Source of the DNA: Locusta migratoria
Lineage: Eukaryota; Arthropoda; Insecta; Orthoptera; Acrididae
Direction: 5' to 3'
DNA: 64,000 nt
NCBI GenBank assembly: GCA_026315105.1
Contig: CM048755.1
Coordinates: 218,104,333 to 218,168,332 of the forward strand
Below are positions 53,041 to 64,000 of this stretch, piece after piece. Each line of letters begins with the position of its first letter. Position 1 is the stretch's first letter. The notes below the pieces were generated by a model. The model was not told the DNA's origin, did not search any database, and saw only the letters and a list, made by a program, of their open reading frames with translations. The position numbers were made by a program, and so were the translations under genes.

Positions 53041-53690
53041 ATGACAAGAAAAAGGGTAATGGAATCTACTGTAATAAAATCAGGCGATGCTAAAGGAATT
53101 CGATTAGATTACGAGATTATAAACACGGTAGATGAGTTTTGTTGCTTGGGCAGTAAATTAACGTACGATGGTCGCAGTATACATGATACATGATATAGGC
53201 AATCGGAAGAAAGGAGTTCCTGAAGAAGGGAAATTTGTCGACATCGAATATTAATTTATCTATTAGGAAATTTTGTTCTGAAGGTAATGGTGTGGAATGT
53301 ACCCTTGTACGGGAGTGAAATATGGACGATAAGTAGTTCAGACAAAAAAAGGATAAAAAGCTTTAGAAAAGTGGTGCTAAAGACGAATGCTGAAGATTAG
53401 ATATGTAGATAACATAACTAATGAGGAGGTACTGAACAAAATTGGGTAGAAGAAAGATTTCAGGCAAAAAGATAGATTGGTATGTACATTCTGAAACATC
53501 ACGGCATACTCAGTTTAGTACTGAAATGAATTTGGTGAATGTGGGAAACATTTCAGGAGACCAAGAGATGAATACCATAAGCAGGTTCAAATGGATGTGG
53601 GTTGCCATTCTTATGAGACAAACAGGTTTGCTCCGGATTGAGTTGGGTGAAGAGCTGCATTGAACCAGTCTCTGGAATGAAGACCACAAA
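53041..53690 (+). mobile_element. RTE-type LINE, 3' fragment (diverged)
   Basis: Begins near ATGACAAGAAAAAGGGTAAT and follows the 3' half of the LINE at 4459-5135 block by block: AAATCAGGCGATGCTAAAGG, GTAGATGAGTTTTGTTGCTT, TCGAATATTAATTTA, GGTGCTAAAGACGAATGCTG and GAGCTGCATTGAACCAGTCT. It is more diverged, with many stops, and begins downstream of the RT palm. Confidence 0.75.
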
Positions 53691-53694
53691 ATCG

Positions 53695-54437
53695 ACTATC
53701 TTTTAAGCACTATTCATTCGACTAATAACTCTCTAGACAGTGAATAATTCAGTAATCTGCAACAAGAACTTCGCCGGACAATACTATCCGCAAAAATACG
53801 AACTGCAGATAAAATCGCCACACCCCCACAATTTTACTTATCTAGTTTCCTGCTAGATATGTGTATCAAAATACCTCAATTTTGTCTCTAGATACCAATA
53901 AAACTTAATGAAGTTGTGACAAACGTTCTAGATCAGGCGGTTCGCGATACTGTGATTTTTCCACCTCACTAAGGCTCTCAACCGACCTCTTGATTTCAGG
54001 AAAATCTCAAAATCACGTAACTGGCATCCTCTGGCACGCATTACCAAGAGTTCTGTACTTACTACCAGCAACTTACAGACTACACATGCTTACGCCTCCT
54101 AGGAAGATATCTTTTATCTGCTTCACTAATGTCCAGGACTGTTCTCTGATACGAAGTGAAACTCTTAGAAAACATGTGGTTGTAGCGTTCCGCATTGTGA
54201 TTGCACCTAAGACAACGACACCGCTATCGATACGGCCGCGGAAACACAGGCAGTTTTCAACAGCACGTACTACATTCCCGCGAACTGTGAACAATACCGT
54301 GCTTGTGAAATTTGATCGGCCAAAGCGCAGTTAAATAGTCGGCGCCTACAGCCTGTGTTCTGCGCGCTTCGATTCAAGACAGAGCGTTAATCGATCAAGC
54401 AGACAGAGCTCATCGAGACAGGACAGTATATTACGAT
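53695..54437. other. Unclassified stretch
   Basis: A 114-codon plus frame (53990-54334) overlaps a 73-codon minus frame. Neither shows a recognised domain. Confidence 0.25.
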
Positions 54438-54713
54438 TCAAGACAAAATGCTTCGCAAAACTGAGTCTATTAGGTTGATAATTCTGTCATGGAAGTTATG
54501 TTTCTGGTTGTGACGATAGTTTTCTATCGGTGGGTGTGTTTTATTTATAATTTTGTTGAGTTTACTGTTTTGTTTTTCTTGGATTAGTTTTTGTATGTGT
54601 GCCTTTTCCAACCCAGTTATTTCCTCGAATTGGCCTGGTATTGTGAAGCTGTTGGCTAATTGTAAGTGTGTCTTGAAAAGTTCATTATATATATATAGAA
54701 GCTGGTCGGTCAT
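54438..54713 (-). pseudogene. Open frame resembling a retroelement N-terminal region
   Basis: 91 codons, MTDQLLYIYNELFKTHLQLA ... KAHIQKLIQEKQNSKLNKII ... HNQKHNFHDRIINLIDSVL. NFHDRIINL resembles the short motif before the RT of Penelope-like elements. That is a weak resemblance and no RT follows. It could equally be unrelated. Confidence 0.25.
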
Positions 54714-54940
54714 ACTAACGCGTCAAGTCACTCACATCCCATTTAGCGGATTGCTGCAGCCTCATGTTTTTAAGTGCGAAGAATTCCCATTTCAAACGAG
54801 ACTTTTATTTAAGAACTTCAAATTTTTTTTATATTCATAAGTTACTACATCTAGTTGCAGGAACGCATACATTAGTTCCCCTCGAGTAAAAGCGACAACC
54901 GGCAGAGTAACATTCACCCTGACTCGAGTACAAGGTATCT

Positions 54941-55136
54941 GAAGTATTAACTTTCTCTAGAAACACATGTCGATTTTCTGATAACGATAGACTGCTGAAA
55001 CTCCCATTTAGTAAACAATATCGACGCGCGAAGTCGAAGTCGAAGTATTAACTTTCTCTAGAAACACATGTCGATTTTCTGATAACGATAGACTGCTGAA
55101 ACTCCCATTTAGTAAACAATATCGACGCGCGAAGTT
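54941..55136 (+). repeat. Perfect tandem duplication, two 95 bp copies
   Basis: GAAGTATTAACTTTCTCTAG through CGACGCGCGAAGT occurs at 54941-55035 and again at 55042-55136 with no difference that I can see. The period is 101 bp. A short CGAAGT microrepeat sits at the junction (55030-55047), a plausible slippage site. Confidence 0.95.
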
Positions 55137-55139
55137 GGT

Positions 55140-56085
55140 ACTGATATTTCAATAATTTTTTGTTAACTATGGTATATCTCTTAAGGATAATTCCGATGGC
55201 AACCATTTTAATGAAAGAAAAGCATATATCTTAGAATTTCAGAAGAGATAAGAAGTAAGTAGTTAGTGTATCGTCTCCTTTCGTGTAGACAGTCTTCCTA
55301 TTAGAACTACTTGCAGTTTTCTTATTTCCACTGGGTCCTCAAATAGAACATGCTGTAATCCATGTTCTTTCTACACGGGAAGAAAAACTCTGCTCGATTG
55401 TACATTACCTAAACTACTCAATACGAAACTCTACAGTAATGTATTAAATATGAGGTAATCTGATATTTTACAACAATATACCAAAATAAATATCCATTTA
55501 TAGCAGGAATGTCATGTTTGATACTGTTGAGTGTTAGCTGAGATTTGTTGTTCAAGTCTTCCATTATTTCAAGGTGGAAGTCTAAACTGCACTGTAAATT
55601 CCCCTGAAAATCATATAGCATAACACTTCACGACATTGAAACTTTTTGCAATGATAGAATAAAATGGTTTAAGTGCTGAACAAACTTCTCCACTCTACCT
55701 GAAACGTTAAACCTGAAAGTCTCATATGTACTACCTGGCAGGCAAGAATAAATGTCTTACTCTACAATAAACGAAAAGATAATGACATTACAGCGAGATG
55801 GCAACATTTTTAGTAAGAACCTGAAGGATACCATATGCAATTTTCAAGAAATGTATAGATTTTCTATCATTCAGCATTAGATTGGTTAGTTCCAACAAGT
55901 TTTTAGTACTAATTTTGTGATTTATTTTACACGAAGACTTGCTTTATCAGTTTGATGTAACTGAAGACAATTGTTCTATTTTTAAAGGCACCATATTCGC
56001 CGATAAATGCTAAAATTATTTATCAGACAATTGCACTTTCGCCAATAAGCTCACTATCAAGAAGTACCGCTAAACATTTTGCTTC
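55140..56085. other. AT-rich stretch, nothing recognised
   Basis: No element termini or coding signal were identified. Confidence 0.3.
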
Positions 56086-56091
56086 AGCACA

Positions 56092-56145
56092 GTGGCGGAT
56101 ACAGAACTTTTTTTGTGGGGGAGGGGGGGGGGGGGTGGGGGACAG
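56092..56145 (+). repeat. hAT-like terminus with G tract
   Basis: CAGTGGCGGATACAGAAC, then a T run and a roughly 25-base G-rich tract (56118-56142). The start resembles the CATAGGCGGATCC end of the MITE at 12648. No right end was recognised. Confidence 0.4.
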
Positions 56146-56181
56146 GCCTGAAGAAGGTGAACATGTCCTTTAAGGGTTTCA

Positions 56182-56380
56182 AAATGTTCAAATGTTTGTA
56201 CAGCTTATGGGACCTAACTACGGGGTCATCAGTCCCTAAACTTACAAACTACTTATGAACTAACTAATACTAACGACGGCACAAATATCCATGCCCGAGG
56301 GGGATTCGAACCCCCGACCGTAGTGGCCGTACAGACCGTGACTGGAGCGCCTCAGTACCCTAGGCCACCGCGGCCGGCCA
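56182..56380 (-). repeat. SINE-A copy with target duplication
   Basis: Complete minus copy. The perfect repeat TAAGGGTTTCA lies at 56171-56181 and 56381-56391. Confidence 0.96.
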
Positions 56381-56479
56381 TAAGGGTTTCATTACAGTTA
56401 TTGTCACATATAACTTCTATAGGAAACACACAAAATATGTTCCCAAAGAGACAGTCGCTTCTTACAAAAAACTTTTTAT

Positions 56480-57092
56480 TTTACTTCCATCTAACTACCA
56501 ATGTACTATTAGTTTCTGCGCACTATGGCGTCATTTTCAAATACCTAAGATCACAAAAATATTTCAATGATTCAATCATTAACCAGTGTAAATTGTCTAA
56601 ATTTACCACAAAATAATTAAAAAAAAACAGAGCATTTAGAGAGTGAATGCCCTGTGTTCAGCTGTGGGCACACTTGTTTCATCCTTCATCATCATAAAGG
56701 ACGAAACACTTGCCAACAGCTGAACACGGGGCATTCAGGCTCTGAATTTAATTCCATATGTAACAGTTTCTGAGCTTCGCCAAATGGGTATATGCGAATC
56801 CCTATACAGAGAAACCTTGCGATATTGACATAGGTTTCTCTACATATTTACAAATTTGGAATAATTGTACTATAAGACTGAATAAGACAGACCGCTTGAA
56901 AATTCAAACAATTGTAAAATATGGTCGCAAACTGTTTTGTAAAGGAGCCAAATGACTTAATGGTGACTGTACATAAATTTAGGTCATATTATTAAAAAAA
57001 AAAATAGTTGAAATGTTTGTAATATGAAGGGACCAAACTGCCAAGCTTATCAGTCCCTAATCTTACAGTCTAATTTAACTTATTATAAGGAC

Positions 57093-57129
<37 letters not shown>

Positions 57130-57370
57130 ACACCCATGCCCGAGGGAGGACTCGAAACTCCGGTGGGAGTGGCCACGTACTCCACGACGTTGCGCCCCAG
57201 ATCACACGGTCATTCCCGTGCGGATCACATGGTTTGATAAATTATTAAAATTTTCACTGTTTAATGTGGTTGAATCATTGTAATATTTTTTTTAAATCAT
57301 AGTAACGTGTGAATGACGCCATAATGCGTCGAAACTAGTAATGTATTGGTAATTAGATGGAAGTACATTA
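56480..57370. repeat. Fold-back repeat split by an old SINE
   Basis: ACTTCCATCTAACTACCAAT (56485) pairs inverted with ATTGGTAATTAGATGGAAGT (57344). TATGGCGTCATT pairs with AATGACGCCATA, and AATGATTCAATCATTAACCAG with the complement near 57255-57280. Arms are about 120 bp. Inside lies a second hairpin: GAATGCCCTGTGTTCAGCTG (56645) with CAGCTGAACACGGGGCATTC (56720). Confidence 0.65.
57007..57225 (-). repeat. Old SINE-A copy with CA microsatellite
   Basis: Minus strand: tail remnant AAATGTTTGTAATATGAAGG, GACCAAACTGCCAAGC, a CA run (57095-57124), CCCATGCCCGAGGGAGG and a diverged head ending ATTCCCGTGCGG. It corresponds to the subfamily of 19186-19362. Confidence 0.75.
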
Positions 57371-57379
57371 ATTTGACAA

Positions 57380-57890
57380 GTGAAGACGATGTTACTTCGT
57401 GATGCCAGCAGCACAAAACATCTACACTACTTGGACATCCTTTTATTCCGGATTGCTGTCAACTTTACGCAGCCCCTAGACGCGAAATATTACGAACACA
57501 TTGTCACGGGTAACGTTTCCAACACTGCGACGCTGCCTTCTGCTCGCTGATGCTCACCCCCGGCAGCCATGGTACACGCCTCCTACCGCTGCCTACAGCC
57601 AGCGCACGAAACGTCAATTTACCGTGGATGAACAGTGCAGTAACCGGAGTAGCTGTGTCATTACCAAACAATGCAGAAATTGGAAAACAGCGCATCCTAA
57701 AAGGTCCCCCAATTACGGATCAGAAACTAACAGCCAGTAAATACCAGTAAGTCGCGAAAAATTTTATATTCTCTCAAAACCTAACATCAGATTTCCTGTG
57801 TCTGCGTTGTACTGAATCAATTTCTTCTTCATTCTTTGTAAAGTTGCTAAGCAAAACGAGATAAGTTTTCAATAAAGTTTTCGCGATAAC
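57380..57890. other. Unclassified stretch
   Basis: 57530-57720 is GC-richer with short overlapping frames on both strands. No recognised motif. Confidence 0.25.
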
Positions 57891-57896
57891 CAAATT

Positions 57897-58111
57897 ACAC
57901 TTGACACTTCCTATGAGATTAAAATTGTGGGCCAGAAACGGGATTCGAACCTGGGACCTTTGCCTTTCGCTGGAAAACGTTCTAACATCTGAGCCATCCT
58001 GGCGCGCTTCACGGTCCGTCCACAAAACTTTACTTCTGCCAGTACCTCGCCTCCTACTTTCCAAACTACACAAAAGTTCTCCTGTGAACCTTTCAGAACT
58101 AGCACTCCTCA
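57897..58111 (-). repeat. SINE-C copy, minus
   Basis: Minus strand: AGGAGAACTTTTGTGTAGTT, AGGCGAGGTACTGGCAGAAG, a tRNA-like head (GGATGGCTCAGATGTTAGAA, box B GGTTCGAATCC) and then ACAATTTTAATCTC and AGGAAGTGTCAAGTG. Head-to-head with the next copy. Confidence 0.75.
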
Positions 58112-58480
58112 TTCTGGAAACATCCCTTAGGCTGTGACTAAGCCAGTCTCCACCACATCCTTTCTTCCAGGAGTGCTAGTCCTGCAAGGTTCGCAGGAGG
58201 ACTTCTGTGAAGTTTGGAAAGTAGGAGGTGAGGAACAGGCAGAAGTAAAGTTGTGACGACGGACTATGAAGCGTGCTGGGATAGTTCAGACGGTAGAGCG
58301 CTTGCCCACGAAATTCAAAGGTCGCAGGTTCGAATCCCGGGTACAACACACAATTTTAATCTGCAGGAAGTTACATATCAGCGCACATTCCACTGCAGTG
58401 TGAAAAATTTGATTCTGAAAATCACACTTGACTGTGTTTCAAGAAGAATTTCTACTACCACGAAAATCCTTTGTATCTGA
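58112..58480 (+). repeat. SINE-C copy, plus
   Basis: TCTGGAAACATCCCTTAGGC, CAGGAGTGCTAGTCCTGCAA, GTTCGCAGGAGGACTTCTGT, tRNA-like head GGATAGTTCAGACGGTAGAG with box B GGTTCGAATCC (58326), then CACAATTTTAATCTGCAGGA, AGTTACATATCAGCGCACAT and CCACTGCAGTGTGAAAA. All parts of this conserved insect SINE are present. Confidence 0.8.
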
Positions 58481-58934
58481 TATGTGGAAAAATGCCAGTG
58501 AAATGTCTAATTTACTCCAGTAACAGGAATATCGAAATGTGTAGCTTCAAATAAAACTATTTATAATGGGTGGGAGTTTCATTTCTTACTGTTAGTGTCT
58601 ACAAAAAGAATCAGATAAACCGTTTACCGAAAACATTTGAATGCTCCAGCATGAACGCAGACCTTGATATTCAGTATTTTTTACATAGTTAAATCCTCTA
58701 ACCTTATTTACATATTAATAAAACATACACAATAACACATTTATCTCCCAAGCAATCACGAAACAATAACCAACTTTTATTTATTTTTATCGTAAATTAC
58801 TGACAAAAAAGAGCAAAAAGCAATTAAATGGAAGCATAACACTAAGTCAAATTACGTTATGTTAATTACAGGGATTTTGCATTTTTAAACTCAGAATTAC
58901 ATGCTGCCCGTAAGTAAAATTTAATTTTTTTAAT
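58481..58934. other. AT-rich stretch, nothing recognised
   Basis: No elements were identified. Confidence 0.3.
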
Positions 58935-58940
58935 GCTAAG

Positions 58941-59105
58941 ATTCTCTCCCTCTCTCCCTTCCTCACCATCACTCTGTCTCTCTCTCTTCTCCTCCCTTCT
59001 GTCTCTCTCTTCCCCCTCTTCTCTCTCTCTCTCTCTCATTTTTCTTCGGGCCGCCGGGGGGGAGGGGGGGGGGGCACGTGCCCCTGTGCCCCCCTCCCCT
59101 CGAAT
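58941..59105. repeat. Polypyrimidine tract followed by G/C-rich palindrome
   Basis: CT-rich from 58941 to 59038, then GGGGGGGAGGGGGGGGGGCA and the palindrome GGGCACGTGCCC (59071-59082), then CCCCCCTCCCCTCGAATCC. The strand asymmetry could favour triplex or G-quadruplex structure. Probably the end of an old repeat. Confidence 0.7.
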
Positions 59106-59267
59106 CCATCCTTGCTTCAGCATATGTCAAGCTTTAAAACTCTCCGACATATATACAGGTCACGACACACCTGAGCCTTTTCACTTTAAGAATAAAACAA
59201 TATTAACTCAAGTGAGTCAGAAACACCGTAAATCATGAAGTGCTATAAAATACATGAACTATTGTCA

Positions 59268-59345
59268 ATGTTAACACCCCGAACGGAAATTACAGTAAAT
59301 CAGTGTTAACACCCTCAATGCAAATTACAGTAAACCGATGTTATT
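59268..59345 (+). repeat. Short tandem repeat, about 36 bp unit
   Basis: TGTTAACACCCYSAAYGSAAATTACAGTAAAYCRR occurs at 59268 and 59303, with a partial third unit (TGTTATTCC) at 59339. Confidence 0.8.
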
Positions 59346-59349
59346 CCAC

Positions 59350-62300
59350 AATGATTACACGGGAATTGAGGCAGTTATGAAGTAAAGAGTTTCTACAGTC
59401 AACGGGAAATAAAAAATTTCTACAGGACAGTGACACCTAACCGTGTGATGTTAATCAATTTATTGTTCTAGTTTAACTTGAAGATTAATTTCTGCAAAGC
59501 AATGAGAACATTTTGTTTCTTCGATTAGCACATTTGGTTCATCTGCTGCAGTGACCCGAAAACTGAAAGAAATAATCAAATAGTAGATGATAAATTATCA
59601 TAAAACACAACGGAAAATAGTAAAAGAAGTCCAAGGTTAGAGTAAGAGGTGATAAATGTAGTAGTCCGCCATCCTTTTATATAATTTACTGTTTTACAAC
59701 AGAATTAGAGAAATTGTAAGGAATAGCTGCTCAGTTTCTCAATGATGTATAAAGGAACCCAGATTAGGTGTTAAGTATTATTTGAAGACGGAGCAGAAAG
59801 AAAAGAGGCACTGTCATGTTCATAAAACTGTCAAAATTCTCATAGCCCCTACAAAAGTAATAAATGTGTATGTTGTTTTATAGAACTTCATTAAAATTTT
59901 TAATACTTACATTAATGTACCTTAGCAGTTATTTAGTATCAGAATATCAAAAATCGGTATGGGCTTGGAAGAAAAGAGAAATCATCATCACTTAGCTTTT
60001 AACAAGTAGCTGTAGTGTAGCGTCTTCTATGGAATGTTCCTCTGTTGGAGAGAAACCAGGTAGATTTTCAGTGTAGAACGTTTATAAAATAAAATTGCAT
60101 ACCACTTTTGTTAAACGTGAAGTTTCATAAAGTGCCGTCAGTTTCAATTTAGAAAAGATTGTTATGCGTGTATCGGTTAATTATTTGACCTTTCTCCGAC
60201 ATGCGTCAGAGTCCAGGTCGATTTTTATTTATTTATTTGTTTATTTATTCCATCTGAAGTAGTTGCCGCAAATATTTTTCCGCAGTATATCTTGATAAAT
60301 GAAATATCTAATGTGGGGATTGGATTTGATTTGCACTGTTCATTTTCGATTACTTATTTCTTTCAAAACTTTAACGTAGTGAAAATACGAGATTACAAAT
60401 AATACCGGCACTCGAAAGATAAGCCGTTGCGCTTTTCAAACTTATTCTCATTATTTAGAGAAGGCCATTGCTTTAAAATATGTTCACACCTAAGCATAGT
60501 TCGACAAGGAATATACTATTAATCTATATTTGTGTTGATACTCGTTTTATAGGTTTATGTTTGTGGATGTTTATATGCTATATTCTGTATGCAAAAATAA
60601 AAACTGTTAACGATATGTGTTTAACAAGAATAAGTCATAACTTTTCTCGAAAAGATGTAGAAGAAATGAATTTCCTACTTATTAAATTTTCCATCTGAGA
60701 AGGATTTATTATTATTATTATTTTCAAGTGAAGACGCCCTTTTAGCTCTGAAGTAACAGCTTAATCTGCGTAATACGTTGTGATTTTATGCGTGTAGAAT
60801 CCATATCGCAGTTGTTTGAAATGAAAGAATAAAAGAGATAAAGTAAAAGCAAATAAATATCAGTATTAAATATTACCTGTGGTTTTCTGTCGTCAATAGC
60901 TTCTTGCACCGTAATGCAGAATATGCTTGGAAATTTCTAAGCTTTTAAAAATGTGATTCGAAGTTTTGGTATTTGTTCTTATTGTGGTATCAATGAAGAG
61001 TATGTAATGTTCATCCCTTAAAGATAGTATGTTAATAATAATTATTATTATTAAAAAAAGGAGGGTCTCTGTATACACCATTCTAACGCACACTTCATTT
61101 AGCAGTTTAAAAAAAATTCTGCAGCAGTGTTCAAGTATGCATTAATATGATTCACAGTTGTTTCACTATCCAACTTGAACTCTGTTAATCACTCAAAGGA
61201 TGTAACATTTGTTACTAATTAAACCAAGACAAAGCTGAAGCTACTGTAATTAAAATGATATAGTTTAATTACTGTTTGAAGTTACTCGCTGTGTAGCACT
61301 GCACAGAAAGGAAATGTATGTCGGAGTAAATATGTATTATCATAAAAGTTTTGTGAAATAACGGCATTTACCGTAAAGGTTGTTCATGCGAATGTAATAC
61401 AGACTGGTGTGCTACAGCCGTGATATAAATATGATGATAACTACGGAGTTGACGGTTAGAGTTAGGTACCTGAAATATTAAGTTTTCTGTTTCAATGTAC
61501 ACAAAACATTCTTTGTGAAAGACAGTAAAAAGAGCAGTAACGAAGAATGAGTTAACTTATTTTATTTTACAAGTGATTTAAAAATCCTATTAGTGTTCTA
61601 ACAGCCACATTCACATAAAATATGACAGCTATATGATATCAATGGAAAAGGTGAATTAAATCAATGCTTTTGGACTGTCATGTGTGCACATACGTAACGT
61701 GATTACATCATTAGATTTCTAACAAAGATCCTACAGCTCCTCTGTGTACACTGATCGATGATAATAATATCATGGATATCATATTTTGTCGGTGAAGAAC
61801 AGACATGTAATCGTTAACTACTATGAAGCCAGCAATACCATCGAGTAAACAATAACAAACCTTGTTATTACATCGAGATTCTATATCAGCTGATATTCCA
61901 TTTTATCCGACACTTTTCACATCAGTGGCAGAGAGTAATAGTGAATGCACTCACCAGCACAACAGAACGATTCTACTGCACTGTTCACATAGACATAAAT
62001 CTGCAACAAATTAATAGCGACACCCTACATTTACACACATTTCTAGATTCCATCTGAAATAACTGTGCTGGCCATCAAAATTCCGACCCAAATGTTAAGA
62101 CCGCTTTATTTCCTCATGCCAGACATCTCGTAACTGCTGAAGAAAACAGACTGTGACGTGTCAGTTGACCTTTGTGATCCTATAACTTCTTTTTTTTTTC
62201 CCTGAGCTATCTCCCGGGAAAGATGGAGCGCTAGTCAGTCAAAGGTTACGCGTCCGAATGGGCTACACAAATATTTACACAAGCGACACGAGGCACGTGG

Positions 62301-63340
62301 AAATATTCTGAAGCACACAAATTTTCCATTTCCTGCTATTGTAGTAACGCAATGATTTAATATTTTATTTTAAAGCTCAATAATCACGGAGACGCAGAGT
62401 CATTTTTCACGACAATGTGATTGGCTTGTATCATTGAAAAATAACAATAAGATTGAAAATTAGCGCTCGTATGGAAATCATATACGAGCAGTTATCTTCA
62501 GTCGTTTAGATCAACTGCTTTGATAACTCCGAGATTTCGCACGACCACATTCTACTTGTTTAAAATTATATAATTTCCTCACAATTCACTGATGTCAGCA
62601 CCTCTTATCCATACGTTGTTAGTGATTATTCTTCCTCTCTAACGATTTCAACCGGACGCTAAACTCTTGTAAGCGAATTAAAAGAAAAGCGGAAGGGGGG
62701 GGGGGGCTTTAATGCACATAGCGGCAACTACGTGTGTAAACTTCTCTCTGAATAGTAGTGCAATAAGACTATTTAATTCTTCCACTCTTTTATATGGGTG
62801 ATGTTGACAGAGTAGTATGCAATAAGCACTTTGTCATTTCGAATGGCGTTACAAAAACGAAGGAAACAGGGCAATTCGGCTGTCATCGAGTTGAGGTAGC
62901 TGAGCTGAGAGAGGTCGGGAAAAGTATTCGGCTACAGGGTTATTGAAGGAAGCATCGATACAGTCGCCTAAATTGATCTGAAAACAATGGCAAACTCCTA
63001 TCTAGAAAGAACAAGAAGTGGAGCTCCGGTTCTCCATTTTCTTACCGGTGCACCACAACACTTACAAAACCAAAAGGAAACAGAATCCACCATTGTATCA
63101 CAATTAGTTGTATTTATGTCCAATGAATAATAATTTCTATAGTTGCTCAAGGTGTCGTAATGCTGCCTCGACGTACAGTCTCGTTAGAAAGGTATGTTAA
63201 TACTGGGTGTCTCAACCCTTAATATGTTCTGTGCTGGGGACACTTTGAATAAGGTGTCTGAATATCTATGGAAGCTTGGCAGCCCATTCTTCTACGAGAA
63301 GTGAAACGAAGGAAGGTAACAATTTTAGGCGCTAGGGTCT
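59350..63340. other. Long AT-rich stretch without recognised elements
   Basis: About 4 kb with no SINE, LINE or transposase signature, in contrast to the rest of the window. It contains an ATTT repeat (60225-60250), ATT triplet runs near 60710 and 61040, and a G tract (62695-62708). Short AT-rich frames (for example 60480-60698) look random. It could be an intron or old intergenic DNA. No splice or exon signal is strong enough to claim. Confidence 0.4.
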
Positions 63341-63771
63341 GGAGCGAAGTCAAACTTCCAAACCAGCCCAAATGTGTTGCATTGGATGCAGGTCGGGACT
63401 CTGGATAGACCAGAGCATTTCAGGAATACTTTGCGGTCAAATGGGCCTGCAGCATTGAATATATCTCTTAGAAGCATTATGTAATGTAATTATAACTTCT
63501 GCTATGTTTGTTGTACTTTTTATTGTGATGGATCTATTTTGGCTAGAGTGCTATCTTCAGAGTATCTGCAAATAAATAATATTTATCATTCTACTGTATA
63601 AAGGTATTTAGCATTTTTGTCACATTTATAATATAAAATATGTTGGTACTTACGTCCGTACATCATTATCAGGCATTGTCACTATGAATTATAACAAGGT
63701 GAAGGATTAGGACTCACAATTATGTTACAAACTCATTTATAGTTTATCCTGTTGCTAATGGTTAAAATATA

Positions 63772-63935
63772 AATAGTTCTTTTTAATCTTTGTAATTCGT
63801 CATTTTTTCATTGGGTTTCACAGATCGATCTTGTGACAGTTGACCACAGAACAATCATACAACATCGTTTGTCAACTGTCACAACACCGATCTGTCAAAC
63901 CTGACGGAGAAACGACAAATAAGAAAGATTAAAAA
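63772..63935. repeat. Imperfect palindrome
   Basis: CTTTTTAATCTTTGTAATTCGTC, GGTTTCACAGATCGATCTTG and TGACAGTTGACC (left) pair inverted with GTCAACTGTCACAACACCGA, TCTGTCAAACCTGACGG and GACAAATAAGAAAGATTAAAAA (right). The two meet near 63857. Probably the end of a further fold-back element reaching the window edge. Confidence 0.7.
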
Positions 63936-64000
63936 CTACCATTTAGTAAAATAACAAATTACAACAGAGCTCATAACATAAAGTGGGTGTTAATCTTTCA

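Noticed and set aside
58866..59238. Ser/Leu/Arg-rich frames on both strands
   Set aside because: They come from the CT-rich and G/C-rich low-complexity tract.
60480..60698. 72-codon frame as a small membrane protein
   Set aside because: It is hydrophobic, but AT-rich DNA yields such frames readily. No homologue is known to me, and no regulatory context is visible.
63345..63430. Short stretch (TGTGTTGCATTGGATGCAGG) resembling untranslated sequence of Tc1 elements
   Set aside because: The resemblance is from memory and only about 60 bp long. No terminal repeat or transposase is nearby.

Overview
This window is eukaryotic, transposon-dominated DNA. The most likely source is an orthopteran insect such as a Schistocerca-type grasshopper. 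The reasons are the extreme density of tRNA-derived SINEs of one family, plus RTE and CR1 LINEs, Tc1/mariner relics and Ty3/gypsy fragments, all embedded in AT-rich intergenic DNA. There are no prokaryotic operons, ribosome binding sites or CRISPR arrays. I found no exon of a host gene that I can defend. The species assignment is an inference from repeat content.

Layout. 0-5 kb: a degraded LINE ORF1 with a zinc knuckle, a DDE transposase whose centre is replaced by a LINE+SINE piece, then a longer RTE LINE carrying the same SINE at the same site. 5-10 kb: older SINEs and a frameshifted relic of an insect transposase-like family. 10-16 kb: two decayed Tc1 elements in opposite orientation (one holding a small hAT-type MITE), a mariner with its middle deleted, and a CR1 fragment. 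16-20 kb: several SINE families. 19.8-24.9 kb: one Tc1 element split by a 3.7 kb fold-back DNA transposon with ~540 bp inverted arms and a TTA target duplication. That insert holds a decayed ORF and further SINEs, and is the most interesting structure in the window. 25.6-27.8 kb: a CA/TA/TG microsatellite palindrome, SINEs in SINEs in inverted order, and two abutting MITE/mariner elements. 29-37 kb: a mariner with both termini, LTR-retrotransposon fragments (gag, zinc knuckle, protease, RT block), SINEs and a fold-back repeat. 38-48 kb: a C-rich repeat shared with 32.6 kb, a retropepsin fragment, a 620 bp palindrome, a CR1 LINE and a mariner-type transposase. 49-54 kb: a LINE in reverse with two SINE insertions, a PIF1-like helicase tail (probably Helitron) and a second RTE copy. 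55-64 kb: a palindrome, a head-to-head SINE pair, low-complexity tracts and about 4 kb of AT-rich DNA with nothing recognisable.

The elements do not form a pathway. Their relation is one of insertion: LINE machinery probably mobilised the SINEs (many have clean 10-14 bp target duplications), and SINE insertions date the interruption of transposases, LINEs and gag genes. Every transposase, RT or gag ORF seen here is broken by stops, frameshifts, truncation or loss of catalytic residues.
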